Positions 8,112 to 17,162 of a DNA stretch of 64,000 bases are shown here, one piece after another. The DNA comes from Oscillospiraceae bacterium (GTDB taxonomy: Bacteria > Bacillota > Clostridia > Oscillospirales > Oscillospiraceae): assembly GCA_902778275.1 (NCBI GenBank), contig CACYXE010000014.1, forward strand, positions 1-64,000, written 5' to 3'. The notes under the pieces were generated by a model, which did no database searches, had not been told where the DNA came from, and saw only the letters and a program-made list of their open reading frames with translations. Every line of letters begins with the position of its first letter. Within the stretch, counting starts at the first letter, position 1. Made by a program: the position numbers and the translations under genes.

Positions 8112-11100
8112 CTATTTGATAACGACGTTTTCTTTGCCGAGAAGTTCCTGCAGTTCCAGGATCAGCCCCTCGTGGATCAGGCACTTGGCGCCGATGCGCT
8201 TCTGTTCCCGCTCGCACCAGAGGATCATCTGCTGCTCGCCGGGGAACATGGTCAGGATCAGCTCGATCCGCTTCATGGCGGGATCGTAGCGGGAGGGCAG
8301 CTTGACCCACAGCTTCTGGCCCGCCTGGGCGACGGACGCGGGAGCGCTTTGCCGGGGCGCGGCGCTGCGCCCGGCGGCGGACTGCCCAGACGGCGGATCG
8401 CCCACGCTGCCCAGATCGCTGATGGGCCGGATGCTGTCCACCATCAGCTGGGGCTCCTTTTCATCCCGGACGGAGATCCGGCCCCGCACGATGATGGCCG
8501 CGTTGGCCGCCAGATAGCCGCCTCCCTCGTCCAGGGCTTTCTGGAAGGCGATCAGTTCCATACTGCCGCTGTCGTCCTCCAGCTGGATATAGGACATGAG
8601 GCTGTTGTTTTTGGTGGTGCGGGTCCGGGCGGACTCCACCACCCCGGCCAGGGTCACGTACTGATTGTCCTGGAAGCGGCGGGGGCCGTCCTCCGCGGCG
8701 AAGTCGTTCATCACCGCGCCGATGGGCACGGCGCCGATCTTCTGCACAGCGTCCCGGTACTCATCCATGGGATGGCCGGTCAGATACAGGCCGGTGGTCT
8801 CCTTCTCCAAGCTCATCTTTTCCCGGGGGCTGAACTCCTCCACGTCGGGGATGGCGATGCCGCTGCCCGCGGCGGCGCCCATGTCGGCCTCGCCGAAGAG
8901 ATCCATCTGCCCGGCGATATTGTCCCGCTCGGCCTGGCTGATGCTGCTGATCACCGCCTCGGCGATCTGCAGCAGGGCCTTGCGCTTGTAACCCATGCTG
9001 TCGAAAGCCCCGGCCCGGATCAGATTCTCCACCGCCCGGCGGTTCAGATCCTTGCCGGACATGCGGCGGCAGAAATCCTCAAAGTCCTGGAAGGGGCCGC
9101 CCGAGCGGCGTTCCTCCACCATGCCGTTGATGGCGCCCCAGCCGATGCCCTTGATGGCCACCAGACCGAAGCGCAGGTTTTCCCCCGAGACGGTGAAGTT
9201 GGCGTCGGACTCATTCACGTCCGGCGGCAGGAGCCGGATGCCCAGCTCCCGGCACTCGGCGATATACTCGGCCACCTTGCCGCTGTTGTCCAGCACGGAG
9301 GTGAGCAGGGCCGCCATATACTCCCGGGGATAGTGGCGCTTCATGTAGGCGGTGCGGTAGGTGACGATGGCGTAGCTGACCGCGTGTGCCTTATTGAAGG
9401 CGTAGCTGGCGAAATCCAGGATCTCGTCGTAGATGCTGTTGGCCACCGCCTCCGGCACGCCCCGCTTCAGGGCGCCGTCGATGCCGCGGCTCTCGTCGCC
9501 GCGGACGAAGGCCAGGCGCTCGGCGTCGATGACCTTGTGCTTTTTCTTGGACATGGCCCGGCGGATGTTGTCCGCCTGGCCTAAAGAGAAGCCCGCCAGG
9601 GAGCGGAAGATCTCGATGACCTGCTCCTGGTAGACGATGCAGCCGTAGGTGACCTCCAGGATGGGCCGCAGCAGCGGATGCTTATAGGTCACGTGCTCCG
9701 GGTGGGTGGAGCACTCCACAAAGCGGGGGATGCTGTCCATGGGACCCGGCCGGTACAGGGCGATGACGGCGGTGATGTCCTCAATGCTCTTGGGACGGAT
9801 CTGCATGCACACGGAGGTGATGCCCGTGCTCTCCAGCTGGAACACGCCCTCGGTGCGTCCGGCGGACAGCATCTCAAAGGTGGCCGGGTCGTCCTCGGGG
9901 ATGGTCTCCACCTTGAAGCCCGGCTCCCGGAGACGCACCAGCTTTGCCGCGTCCTCCAGCACCGTCAGGTTCCGCAGGCCCAGGAAGTCCATCTTCAGCA
10001 GGCCCAGCTCCTCCAGGGTGGTCATGGGGTACTGGCAGACCACGGACTCGTCGTTCTTGGCCAGGGGCACGTATTCGTACACCGGCTTCTCCGTGATGAC
10101 CACGCCGGCGGCGTGGGTGGAGGCGTGGCGGGGCATGCCCTCCAGGGCCTTGGCCACGTCGATGAGGCGGCGGACCGTGTCGTCGCCCTCATACATCTCC
10201 TTCAGGGGGCGGGACAGGCGCAGTGCCTCGTCCAGGGTCATGTTCAGGGCCATGGGCACCTGCTTTGCCACCTGGTCGGTCTCGCCGTAGCTGACGTTCA
10301 GCACCCGGCCCACGTCCCGGATGGCGCCACGGGCGGCCATGGTGCCGAAGGTGACGATCTGGGCCACGTGGTCGTGGCCGTAGAGCCGGTTCACGTAGTC
10401 GATGACCTCGCCCCGGCGGTTGACGCAGAAGTCCACGTCGATGTCCGGCATGCTCACGCGCTCGGGGTTTAAGAAGCGTTCAAAGAAGAGACTGTATTTG
10501 ATGGGGTCCACGTCGGTGATGTGCAGGCAATAAGACACCACGCTGCCCGCGGCGCTGCCGCGGCCGGGTCCCACGGGGATGCCGTTTCGTTTGGCGTAGC
10601 CGATAAAGTCCGAAACGATAAGGAAGTAGTCCACAAAGCCCATCTCCCGGATGACGCCCAGCTCATAGTCCAGTTGGGCGTGGACCTCCGGTCTTCCCGC
10701 AAAGCGCTCGGCAAAGCCCTGCTCGCAGAGCCGCTGCAGATAGGCGAAGCTGTCCGTCTCCCCGGCGGGGAGGCGGAAGCGGGGCAGGTGGTAGTGGCCG
10801 AACTCGAAATCGTAGCGGCAGCGCTCCGCGATCTTGACGGTGTTGTCCGCCGCCTCCGGGTACTCGGGGAAGAGCGCGCGCATCTGCTCCTCGGTCTTCA
10901 GGTAGAACTCTTTGGTCTCGAAGCGCATGCGGTTGGGCTCGTCCACGGTCTTGCCCGTCTGGATGCACATAAGCACGTCCTGATAATAGGCGTCCTCCTG
11001 CTCGATATAGTGGGCGTCGTTGGTCAGCGCCAGGGGGATCCCGGTCTCCCGGCTCAGGCGGATGAGTCCCCGGGCGGCGGTCTTCTCCTGGGCGATGCCG

Positions 11101-11630
11101 TGGTCCTGGATCTCCAGGTAAAAGCGCTCCGGCCCGAACAGGGCCTGCAGGTCCAGAGCCCGGGCCTTTGCGGCCGCGTAGTCGTTGTGGACCAGGGCCT
11201 GGGGGATCTCGCCCGCCAGGCAGCCGGACAGGCAGATGAGCCCCTCGGCGTGCCGGTGCAGCAGATCCCAGTCGATCCGGGGCCGGATATAGAAGCCCTC
11301 GGTAAAGCCGGCGGAGACCAGATAGCACAGGTTCCGGTAACCGGTCTCGTTCTCGCACAGCAGGATCAGATGGGAGTACTCGTTGTCGATGCCGTACTCC
11401 TTCTGCATCCGGCTCCGGGGCGCCACGTAGACCTCGCAGCCGATGATGGGCTTGATGCCCTCGGCCAGACAGGCCTTGTAAAAGGCCACCGCTCCGTACA
11501 TGACGCCGTGATCCGTGACCGCCAGGGCGGTCTGCCCCATGGCCTTGACCTTCTTGGCGATCCGGTCGATGCGGCAGGCGCCGTCCAGCAGGGAGAATTC
11601 CGTATGATTATGGAGATGTACAAAGCTCAT
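8112..11630 (-). CDS. dnaE: DNA polymerase III subunit alpha
   Basis: A 1172-residue replicative polymerase of the DnaE type, not PolC. The N-terminal PHP domain opens with VHLHNHTEFSLLDG. The palm contains the catalytic PDIDVDF, followed by the thumb/fingers region, a helix-hairpin-helix segment near FGLVAIKGIGWGAI, and an OB fold (YVTLAGVVESARTRTTKNN). Length is normal. It starts 19 bases after whiA, so it is probably the last gene of the hprK-murB-rapZ-whiA operon, which is an unusual position for dnaE. Confidence 0.96.
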   Translation of the reverse strand: MSFVHLHNHTEFSLLDGACRIDRIAKKVKAMGQTALAVTDHGVMYGAVAFYKACLAEGIKPIIGCEVYVAPRSRMQKEYGIDNEYSHLILLCENETGYRNLCYLVSAGFTEGFYIRPRIDWDLLHRHAEGLICLSGCLAGEIPQALVHNDYAAAKARALDLQALFGPERFYLEIQDHGIAQEKTAARGLIRLSRETGIPLALTNDAHYIEQEDAYYQDVLMCIQTGKTVDEPNRMRFETKEFYLKTEEQMRALFPEYPEAADNTVKIAERCRYDFEFGHYHLPRFRLPAGETDSFAYLQRLCEQGFAERFAGRPEVHAQLDYELGVIREMGFVDYFLIVSDFIGYAKRNGIPVGPGRGSAAGSVVSYCLHITDVDPIKYSLFFERFLNPERVSMPDIDVDFCVNRRGEVIDYVNRLYGHDHVAQIVTFGTMAARGAIRDVGRVLNVSYGETDQVAKQVPMALNMTLDEALRLSRPLKEMYEGDDTVRRLIDVAKALEGMPRHASTHAAGVVITEKPVYEYVPLAKNDESVVCQYPMTTLEELGLLKMDFLGLRNLTVLEDAAKLVRLREPGFKVETIPEDDPATFEMLSAGRTEGVFQLESTGITSVCMQIRPKSIEDITAVIALYRPGPMDSIPRFVECSTHPEHVTYKHPLLRPILEVTYGCIVYQEQVIEIFRSLAGFSLGQADNIRRAMSKKKHKVIDAERLAFVRGDESRGIDGALKRGVPEAVANSIYDEILDFASYAFNKAHAVSYAIVTYRTAYMKRHYPREYMAALLTSVLDNSGKVAEYIAECRELGIRLLPPDVNESDANFTVSGENLRFGLVAIKGIGWGAINGMVEERRSGGPFQDFEDFCRRMSGKDLNRRAVENLIRAGAFDSMGYKRKALLQIAEAVISSISQAERDNIAGQMDLFGEADMGAAAGSGIAIPDVEEFSPREKMSLEKETTGLYLTGHPMDEYRDAVQKIGAVPIGAVMNDFAAEDGPRRFQDNQYVTLAGVVESARTRTTKNNSLMSYIQLEDDSGSMELIAFQKALDEGGGYLAANAAIIVRGRISVRDEKEPQLMVDSIRPISDLGSVGDPPSGQSAAGRSAAPRQSAPASVAQAGQKLWVKLPSRYDPAMKRIELILTMFPGEQQMILWCEREQKRIGAKCLIHEGLILELQELLGKENVVIK

Positions 11631-11649
11631 GATAGACTCCAGTCGGGGT

Positions 11650-12558
11650 TCATTCGGCCTCCAGCGTTTCCGCCAGGGCCATGATCTTCTTTAAGCGGTG
11701 GGAAAGGCAGCTCTTGGTGACCGGGGGGCTGGACAGCAGCGCCAGGTCGGCAAGGCTGGCCGCGGGGTTGGTGATGCGCAGCAGGGCCGCGTCCTTCAGC
11801 GGCTCGGGCAGGGCGTCCAGGCCGTAGCTGCGCACGATGCGGCGGATGGCGTCCAGCTGGCCCTGGGCGGCGGCCACGGTCTTGTCCGCGTTGGCGGAGT
11901 CGCAGTTGATCTGCCGGGTGATGGTGTTGCGCATCTCCTTGTCCACCTTGGCGGTCATGATATTCATGGCGGTCACGGGCGCGCCCAGGCGGGTGAAGAA
12001 ATCCGCGATCAGATCGGCCTTCTTGAAATAGACCAGGGCGTTGCCCGAGCGCCGGGTCTCCTTGGGACTCAGGTCCATGTCCAGCAGCACGGAGACCATC
12101 TCCCGGCTGACGCTCTGGTGGGGCGTGGCCAGCTCCAGGTGGTAGCGTTTTTCCGGGTCGGTCACGCTGCCCCCGGCCAGAAAGGCGCCCCGCACGAAGG
12201 CCTCCATGGAGCCCTCCTCCTCCAGCACGCCGAAATTGATGTGCTGGCTCAGGGTCCCGTCCAGCTCCAGGCCGAAGGCCTCAAAGATCCGGGCCAGTTT
12301 TTTCCGGTCCCGGATGAGGAAGCTGCCCTTCCCGGTCCGATCCTCCGGCGGGAGCTGATCGAAATCCAGATTGAAAGCCCGGCGAAACAGCCGGGGCAGC
12401 CGCCGGGCAAAGTCCGTGCTTGCGGTGATGATGCGGATCTCCCGGGCGGAGAAGGCGTTGCAGTACAGCAGCACCCCGTAGGCCTCCGCCAGGGCGAGGG
12501 CTTTTTTATCCGGGCGGCTCTGGCACAGTTCCGCCTTGGCGTCGGAGGAAAATGACAT
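11650..12558 (-). CDS. whiA: DNA-binding protein WhiA
   Basis: A 302-residue WhiA. It combines an N-terminal LAGLIDADG-homing-endonuclease-like fold (ARIFEAFGLELDG, AFLAGGSVTDPEKRYHLE) with a C-terminal helix-turn-helix (LADLALLSSPPVTKSCLSHRLKKI). WhiA controls sporulation genes in actinomycetes and cell division in Bacillus. It begins 11 bases after rapZ. The yvcK gene, which usually lies between rapZ and whiA, is missing here. Confidence 0.95.
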   Translation of the reverse strand: MSFSSDAKAELCQSRPDKKALALAEAYGVLLYCNAFSAREIRIITASTDFARRLPRLFRRAFNLDFDQLPPEDRTGKGSFLIRDRKKLARIFEAFGLELDGTLSQHINFGVLEEEGSMEAFVRGAFLAGGSVTDPEKRYHLELATPHQSVSREMVSVLLDMDLSPKETRRSGNALVYFKKADLIADFFTRLGAPVTAMNIMTAKVDKEMRNTITRQINCDSANADKTVAAAQGQLDAIRRIVRSYGLDALPEPLKDAALLRITNPAASLADLALLSSPPVTKSCLSHRLKKIMALAETLEAE

Positions 12559-12569
12559 GTCCGCCCTCC

Positions 12570-13430
12570 TTACTTGTCGATATCCCGGTTGATGTTGACG
12601 GAACTGACGCCGCCGGCCAGCAGATGCTCATGCAGCGCCGCGGCGATGGCTACGCTGCGGTGGCGGCCGCCGGTGCAGCCGATGGCGATGGTCAGCGTCA
12701 GCTTGCCCTCCTCGACATAAAAGGGCAGCAGGAAAGCGATCATATCCTCCAGCTTTTCCATGAAGCTGCGGGTCTGCAGGTAACCGAATACGTATTCGGC
12801 CACGGGCCGGTCCAGTCCGGACAGAGGCCGCAGCTCCTCCACGTAGAAGGGGTTCGGCAGAAAACGCACGTCAAAGACCAGATCCGCGTCCAGGGGGATG
12901 CCGTGCTTGAAGCCGAAGGACAGCACGGTCACATCCAGGCCGCGCTTTTTCCCCTCGCCGGCAAACAAAGCGAACAGGCGGCTCTGGAGGTTGCCCAGAG
13001 TCAGGTTGGAGCTGTTGACGATAAAGTCCGCCCGCTCCCGGATGGGGGCGAGGAGCTCCTCCTCTTTTTTGATGGCCTCCTCCACGGAGACGCCGGGCCC
13101 GGCCAGGGGGTGGGGCCGCCGGGATTCCTTGTAGCGGCGCACCAGGGTGCGCGCGTCCGCGTCCATATACAGGATGCGGACCTGGCAGTCCTCCATGGCC
13201 TCCAGCTCTTCCAGGATGGGCAGCAGCTCCCCGAAGCCGTCCCGCTCGCGCACGTCGGTCACCAGGGCCACCTTCTCGTAACGGCCGCGGGTGTCCAGGC
13301 ACAGCTCCGCGAAGCGGGGCATCAGGGCCACGGGCATGTTGTCCACGCAGTAATAGTCCAAATCCTCCAGGACGTCTGCGGCGCGGCTCTTTCCCGCGCC
13401 GGACAGACCGGTGATGATCAAAAATTCCAT
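12570..13430 (-). CDS. rapZ: RNase adapter protein RapZ / YvcJ nucleotide-binding protein
   Basis: A 286-residue P-loop protein. The Walker A motif GLSGAGKS is at residues 8-15, followed by DLDYYCVDNMP. The C-terminal domain carries the conserved GCTGGRHRSV. In Escherichia coli RapZ controls GlmS by delivering small RNAs to RNase E; in Bacillus YvcJ binds and hydrolyses nucleotides and affects competence. Which role applies here cannot be read from sequence. It sits between murB and whiA. Confidence 0.94.
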   Translation of the reverse strand: MEFLIITGLSGAGKSRAADVLEDLDYYCVDNMPVALMPRFAELCLDTRGRYEKVALVTDVRERDGFGELLPILEELEAMEDCQVRILYMDADARTLVRRYKESRRPHPLAGPGVSVEEAIKKEEELLAPIRERADFIVNSSNLTLGNLQSRLFALFAGEGKKRGLDVTVLSFGFKHGIPLDADLVFDVRFLPNPFYVEELRPLSGLDRPVAEYVFGYLQTRSFMEKLEDMIAFLLPFYVEEGKLTLTIAIGCTGGRHRSVAIAAALHEHLLAGGVSSVNINRDIDK

Positions 13431-13459
13431 AGGCTTCCTCCGCCCCGCCGGGGCAATCC

Positions 13460-14476
13460 TCAGGCCTGATCCGGTTCCTCCGGGGCCTCGTTGGGATCCA
13501 GTATGCTGATGCGGTGCCGGGGCACGGCGGGGCCGTGGTCCTCCAGCTTGTAGTCCGGGGCCAGGATGATCATCTCCGGCTCCAGGAAAACGCCGCTGTG
13601 TTCATAGACAGTCTTGCGGATGTGCAGCATCAGGTCGTACACGTCGTGGGACGTGGCGCCGCCGGTGTTGACCACAAAGCCCGCGTGCTTTTCCGAGACC
13701 TGCGCGCCGCCCACGCTGTAACCTTTCAAGCCCGCCTGTTCGATCAGCGCCGCGGCAAAGTGGCCCTGGGGCCGCTTGAAGGCGCTGCCGGCGGAGGGCA
13801 GGTCCAGGGGCTGCTTTTCCCGCCGCTTCTCGTTCAGCTCCCGCATCCGGGCGGCGATCTGCTCGCCGTCATCCGGCTGCAGGCGCAGCACCGCGCTGAG
13901 CACTACGCAGCCGGGATGGGTCTGGAAATAGCTGCTGCGGTAGCCGAAGGCGCACTGCTCGTTGGTCAGTTCGTACATGCCCTGATCCGGCAGATAGAGA
14001 CAGACGACGCTTTCGATCACGTCCTTCAGCTCCCCGCCGTAGGCACCGGCATTCATTATGCAGCCGCCGCCCAGACTGCCGGGGATGCCGCTGGCAAATT
14101 CCAGGCCGGCCAGGCCGTTCTGCTGGGCAAAGCTGGCCAGCTTCGAGAGCGACACCCCCGCCTCGGCGTAGATGGCGCCGTCCGGCAGGAGGAACAGCTT
14201 GGTGAGTTTTTCCGTGCTGATGATGAACAGCTCCTGCAAGCCCTCGTCGGGGAAGAGCAGATTGGTGCCGTTGCCCAGGATGAAGGGGGCCAGCTCCTGC
14301 TCCTTCAGCAGACAGCAGATCCTGGTCAGCGAGGTCACGTCCGAGGGGATGGCCAGGGCCCGCACCGGGCCGCCGATCCGAAAGGAGCAGTGGGCAGACA
14401 GCGGCTCGTTTTCCAGCAGCTTCAGACCGGGCAGCTCCCGCTTGATCTTTTCTATGGCTTTTTCCAGGTTTTCCAT
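13460..14476 (-). CDS. murB: UDP-N-acetylenolpyruvoylglucosamine reductase
   Basis: A 338-residue FAD enzyme making UDP-MurNAc from UDP-GlcNAc-enolpyruvate with NADPH, the second step of peptidoglycan precursor synthesis. The FAD site shows NGTNLL and ASGIPGSLGGGCIMNAGAYGGE. The active-site Ser is in SAGSAFKRP. The ATG at 14476 has GGGAGG upstream; the open frame extends to 14521 into hprK without a site. The C-terminal tail after EMIIL is somewhat extended. Confidence 0.95.
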   Translation of the reverse strand: MENLEKAIEKIKRELPGLKLLENEPLSAHCSFRIGGPVRALAIPSDVTSLTRICCLLKEQELAPFILGNGTNLLFPDEGLQELFIISTEKLTKLFLLPDGAIYAEAGVSLSKLASFAQQNGLAGLEFASGIPGSLGGGCIMNAGAYGGELKDVIESVVCLYLPDQGMYELTNEQCAFGYRSSYFQTHPGCVVLSAVLRLQPDDGEQIAARMRELNEKRREKQPLDLPSAGSAFKRPQGHFAAALIEQAGLKGYSVGGAQVSEKHAGFVVNTGGATSHDVYDLMLHIRKTVYEHSGVFLEPEMIILAPDYKLEDHGPAVPRHRISILDPNEAPEEPDQA

Positions 14477-14489
14477 ACGATCCTCCCAA

Positions 14490-15428
14490 TCAGAACGCGC
14501 CGCTGTCGATGGCCAGATCATGCTCCGCCGCCAGCATCTCGGCCGCGTTGTAGCCCATCTTCTTCTGGCGGTTGTTCATGGCGGCCAGCTCCAGGATCAC
14601 GGCCAGGTTCCGGCCCGGGGTGACGGGGATGGTCACGCAGGGCAGGGTCACGCCCAGGATCGTCTCCGTCTCGCTCTCCAGGCCCAGCCTGTCATAGGCC
14701 TTGCCCAGCTCCCAGTTTTCCATCTTGACTACCAGGTCGATGTTGGTCTCCGGCTTGACGGCGCCGACGCCGTAGATGTGGCGCACGTTGATGACGCCTA
14801 TGCCGCGCAGCTCCATGTAATAGCGGATAATGGCGGGGGCGGTGCCGGTGAGGGTGTCCTTGCCTACCAGACGGATCTCCACCGCGTCGTCGGCCACCAG
14901 GCGGTGGCCGCGCTTGATGAGCTCCAGGGCGGTCTCACTTTTGCCGATGCCGCTGTCGCCGGTGAGCAGAACGCCCTCGCCGTAGATTTCCACCAGAACG
15001 CCGTGGGTGGTGAGACGCGGGGCCAGGTACTTGTGCAGGGTGCTGATCAGATCGGCCTGGAAGGCGGAGGTGTCCTCGTCGGTGATGAACAGGTTCCGGT
15101 CGTGCTTCCTGGCCATCTCCATGCACTCTTCCGAGGGCTTTACCCCGTGACAGAGCACCAGAGCCGCGATATCATAGCCCATGAAGCGGTCATAGGCGGC
15201 GCGGCGCTGCTCCTTGCTCAGGGTGTCCAGGTAAGTGCTCTCCACCCGGCCGATGATCTGGATGCGGCGGGGGTCGAAGTAATTGTAGAAGCCGGTCAGC
15301 TGCATGGCGGGGCGGTTCACGTCCGAGGTGGTGACCACGGCGGTCTCATAGTCCCGGGAGGTGTACAGCGGCCGCAGGCCGTGCTCCTCCACGATGGTTT
15401 TCAGCTTCACGGTATATTTGGTTCTCAT
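14490..15428 (-). CDS. hprK: HPr kinase/phosphorylase
   Basis: A 312-residue bifunctional enzyme that phosphorylates Ser46 of HPr and reverses this, driving carbon catabolite control in Firmicutes. The P-loop GDSGIGKS is at residues 157-164, with the HprK signature ending VADDAVEI. It is the first gene of the operon and has its own near-consensus promoter. murB begins 13 bases past its stop. Confidence 0.96.
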   Translation of the reverse strand: MRTKYTVKLKTIVEEHGLRPLYTSRDYETAVVTTSDVNRPAMQLTGFYNYFDPRRIQIIGRVESTYLDTLSKEQRRAAYDRFMGYDIAALVLCHGVKPSEECMEMARKHDRNLFITDEDTSAFQADLISTLHKYLAPRLTTHGVLVEIYGEGVLLTGDSGIGKSETALELIKRGHRLVADDAVEIRLVGKDTLTGTAPAIIRYYMELRGIGVINVRHIYGVGAVKPETNIDLVVKMENWELGKAYDRLGLESETETILGVTLPCVTIPVTPGRNLAVILELAAMNNRQKKMGYNAAEMLAAEHDLAIDSGAF

Positions 15429-15470
15429 AGTATATCCTCCGAAAGTTGTCGGGCTTTTGTCTCTACCTTT

Positions 15471-15499
15471 ATATTAATCAATTCCGCCCGTTTTGGCAA
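15471..15499 (-). promoter_or_regulatory. Promoter of the hprK-dnaE operon
   Basis: On the minus strand TTGCCA (15494-15499) and TAATAT (15471-15476) are spaced by 17 bases, about 45 bases before the hprK start. Confidence 0.7.
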
Positions 15500-15554
15500 C
15501 TGTTTTTTCCACGCACCCGGGCGTAAAAAGCCCGGCAATTCTGTAAAAAAGAGC

Positions 15555-15583
15555 TTGCAATTCATCTTTGCGTCTGCTATTAT
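15555..15583 (+). promoter_or_regulatory. Promoter of rpmB
   Basis: TTGCAA at 15555-15560 and TATTAT at 15578-15583 with a 17-base spacer, divergent from the hprK promoter. GCAAGGAGG precedes the rpmB start. Confidence 0.75.
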
Positions 15584-15635
15584 ATATAAGCTGTCTTTTC
15601 AGCGGCAACTTACGAGCAAGGAGGTGCTTCAACTT

Positions 15636-15824
15636 ATGGCAAAGTGCCAGTTCTGCGACAAGGACATGTCCTTTGGTATCAAGGTCAGCCATTCTCACAG
15701 ACGGTCCAACCGTACCTGGAAGCCGAACGTGAAGCGCGTCAAGGCCATCGTGGACGGTTCTCCCAAGCATGTCTACGTATGCACTCGCTGCCTGCGCAGC
15801 GGCAAGGTCACCCGCGCTGTGTAA
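15636..15824 (+). CDS. rpmB: 50S ribosomal protein L28
   Basis: A 62-residue L28 of the large subunit. CQFC at residues 4-7 and CTRC near residues 49-52 form a zinc-ribbon pair, so this is the zinc-binding form, matching the zinc-type L33 at the window start. The rest follows the family (SHSHRRSNRTWKPNVKRV). It is monocistronic, with its own promoter and terminator, as is common for rpmB in Clostridia. Confidence 0.96.
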   Translation: MAKCQFCDKDMSFGIKVSHSHRRSNRTWKPNVKRVKAIVDGSPKHVYVCTRCLRSGKVTRAV

Positions 15825-15849
15825 TTGAATCATTGAATTACCCGAAACA

Positions 15850-15880
15850 AAGCCTGTCGTGTTCCGCGACGGGCTTTTTT
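15850..15880 (+). terminator. rpmB terminator
   Basis: A 10-bp stem with one T-G pair (15850-15859 with 15867-15876), with a T tract through 15880. Confidence 0.88.
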
Positions 15881-15964
15881 CGGTTTCCGGGCCTCCGGCG
15901 CCGCCGCCGTGCGGCGGGGGCCGGCCCGAAGGTCAAACGGGGAAGAAGTCTGTCGAAAAGCATC

Positions 15965-15993
15965 TTGCGCGGCGGCGGATTCTTGGGTATACT
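15965..15993 (+). promoter_or_regulatory. Promoter of xpt
   Basis: TTGCGC at 15965-15970 and TATACT at 15988-15993, 17-base spacer. Only about 30 bases separate it from the xpt start, leaving no room for a purine riboswitch. Confidence 0.7.
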
Positions 15994-16024
15994 AAAAGCA
16001 GGAAAACAAAAAGGAGGTCTGGCT

Positions 16025-16597
16025 ATGGAGCTGTTGGAAGAGCGCATCCGCCAGGAGGGCAAGATCCGTCCCGGCGGGATTTTGAAGGTGGACAATTTCC
16101 TCAATCATCAGATCGACTCGACGCTGCTGTTTGAGATCGCCAAGGAATTCAAGCGTCTGTTTGAGGGCGAGGGGATCAACAAGGTCCTGACCATCGAGGC
16201 CTCCGGCATCGCCATGGCCTCCATGACGGCCTATCTCTTCTCCTGTCCGCTGGTTTTTGCCAAGAAAAGCAAGAGCCGCAACATCGGCGACGACGTGTAT
16301 TCTGTGGAGGTGGAGTCCTTTACCCACGGCAACACCAACACGGTGGTGGTGTCCAGGGAGTATCTGGGTCCCCAGGACCGGGTGCTGATCGTCGACGACT
16401 TTCTGGCCACCGGCGCCGCCCTGGCGGGGCTTGTGAACCTGGTGGACCAGGCGGGCGGCACCGTGGTGGGCGCCGGCATCGCCATCGAAAAGGCCTTCCA
16501 GGGCGGCGGGGATCAGCTGCGCGCCCAGGGCCTGCGGATCGAGTCTCTGGCGAAGGTCGCCTCCATGGACGACGAGGGCCACATCAGCTTTTGCTGA
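16025..16597 (+). CDS. xpt: Xanthine phosphoribosyltransferase
   Basis: A 190-residue type I phosphoribosyltransferase salvaging xanthine to XMP with PRPP. The PRPP loop is VLIVDDFLATGAA, and the N-terminus MELLEERIRQEGKI and the SREYL region match Bacillus Xpt. AAGGAGG precedes the ATG. The next unit on this strand is a nucleoside-type ABC importer, which fits a purine-salvage theme. In Bacillus xpt is under a guanine riboswitch; none is seen here. Confidence 0.94.
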   Translation: MELLEERIRQEGKIRPGGILKVDNFLNHQIDSTLLFEIAKEFKRLFEGEGINKVLTIEASGIAMASMTAYLFSCPLVFAKKSKSRNIGDDVYSVEVESFTHGNTNTVVVSREYLGPQDRVLIVDDFLATGAALAGLVNLVDQAGGTVVGAGIAIEKAFQGGGDQLRAQGLRIESLAKVASMDDEGHISFC

Positions 16598-16602
16598 GAA
16601 CG

Positions 16603-16637
16603 AAAAACCGGGCGGCATCAAGGCTTGCCCGGTTTTT
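16603..16637 (+). terminator. xpt terminator
   Basis: A perfect 11-bp stem (16603-16613 with 16627-16637) ending in a T run, right after the xpt stop. Confidence 0.88.
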
Positions 16638-16639
16638 TC

Positions 16640-17160
16640 TCTTGGACAAAGCGCACAAAATGGGGCTGTCGAAAATGGTAAAATCGGAGAATTTTTCGGC
16701 TTGACTTTTGCCTGCCATACTGATACTCTTATTACTGTCAAAACCGCATATTTTTTCGATATATAGCAAATGATATGGATTTGAAGTCTCTACCCGGACG
16801 CCGTAAATGACCGGACTATCGAAACGCCGCAACGGACAGCGCGGTGCTGGCCGCGCCGGCATTTTGCAGGGGCTTTCATCTGTCCTCTGCTTTTTTGTTT
16901 CCCCGACAAAACCGGACCTCTCGCTTCGGTTTTGAAAGGAAGACCTTTTGCCTGACGGGAACGAAGCCCAGCGCAGCGGGTTCAATCCCGAAAGGAACAA
17001 GGAGGGAGCATAGTGCAGTTTTCGCCGCCAGGCGGAAACGGAACGATGCGAGCTTCTTGTGACGCCGTCCCTTCACTGCAATAGCGGTTTAGGTGAAGCC
17101 GAGGGGGGCCTTTGCGGTTCCCTCCCGGCACCAATAAAAATCTACTAATGAGGAGAACAA
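16640..17160. other. Long intergenic region with several hairpins
   Basis: About 520 bases without a convincing gene lie between the xpt terminator and the nucleoside-binding lipoprotein. The left third is AT-rich, and TTGACT at 16701-16706 is a possible -35 element. The right half shows several potential hairpins: AAAACCG pairs with CGGTTTT around 16910-16940, CGCC/GGCG near 17023-17035, and GCCG-AGGGG with CCCTC-CCGGC at about 17098-17130 just before the ribosome site. Small frames here have no ribosome sites. It may hold a long structured leader or an unknown RNA; no known riboswitch was recognised. Confidence 0.4.
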
Positions 17161-17162
17161 GA

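Noticed and set aside
15881..16024. A purine riboswitch upstream of xpt
   Set aside because: The promoter lies only about 30 bases before the start codon and the typical three-way junction is absent.
16975..16995. A tRNA/tmRNA-like T arm (GGGTTCAATCCC)
   Set aside because: No acceptor stem, D arm or CCA end could be paired around it; a chance match.
16844..17062. A possible 72-residue gene in the gap before the nucleoside-binding lipoprotein
   Set aside because: No ribosome site, no recognisable domain, and an overlapping opposite-strand frame of equal quality; a structured leader explains the region better.
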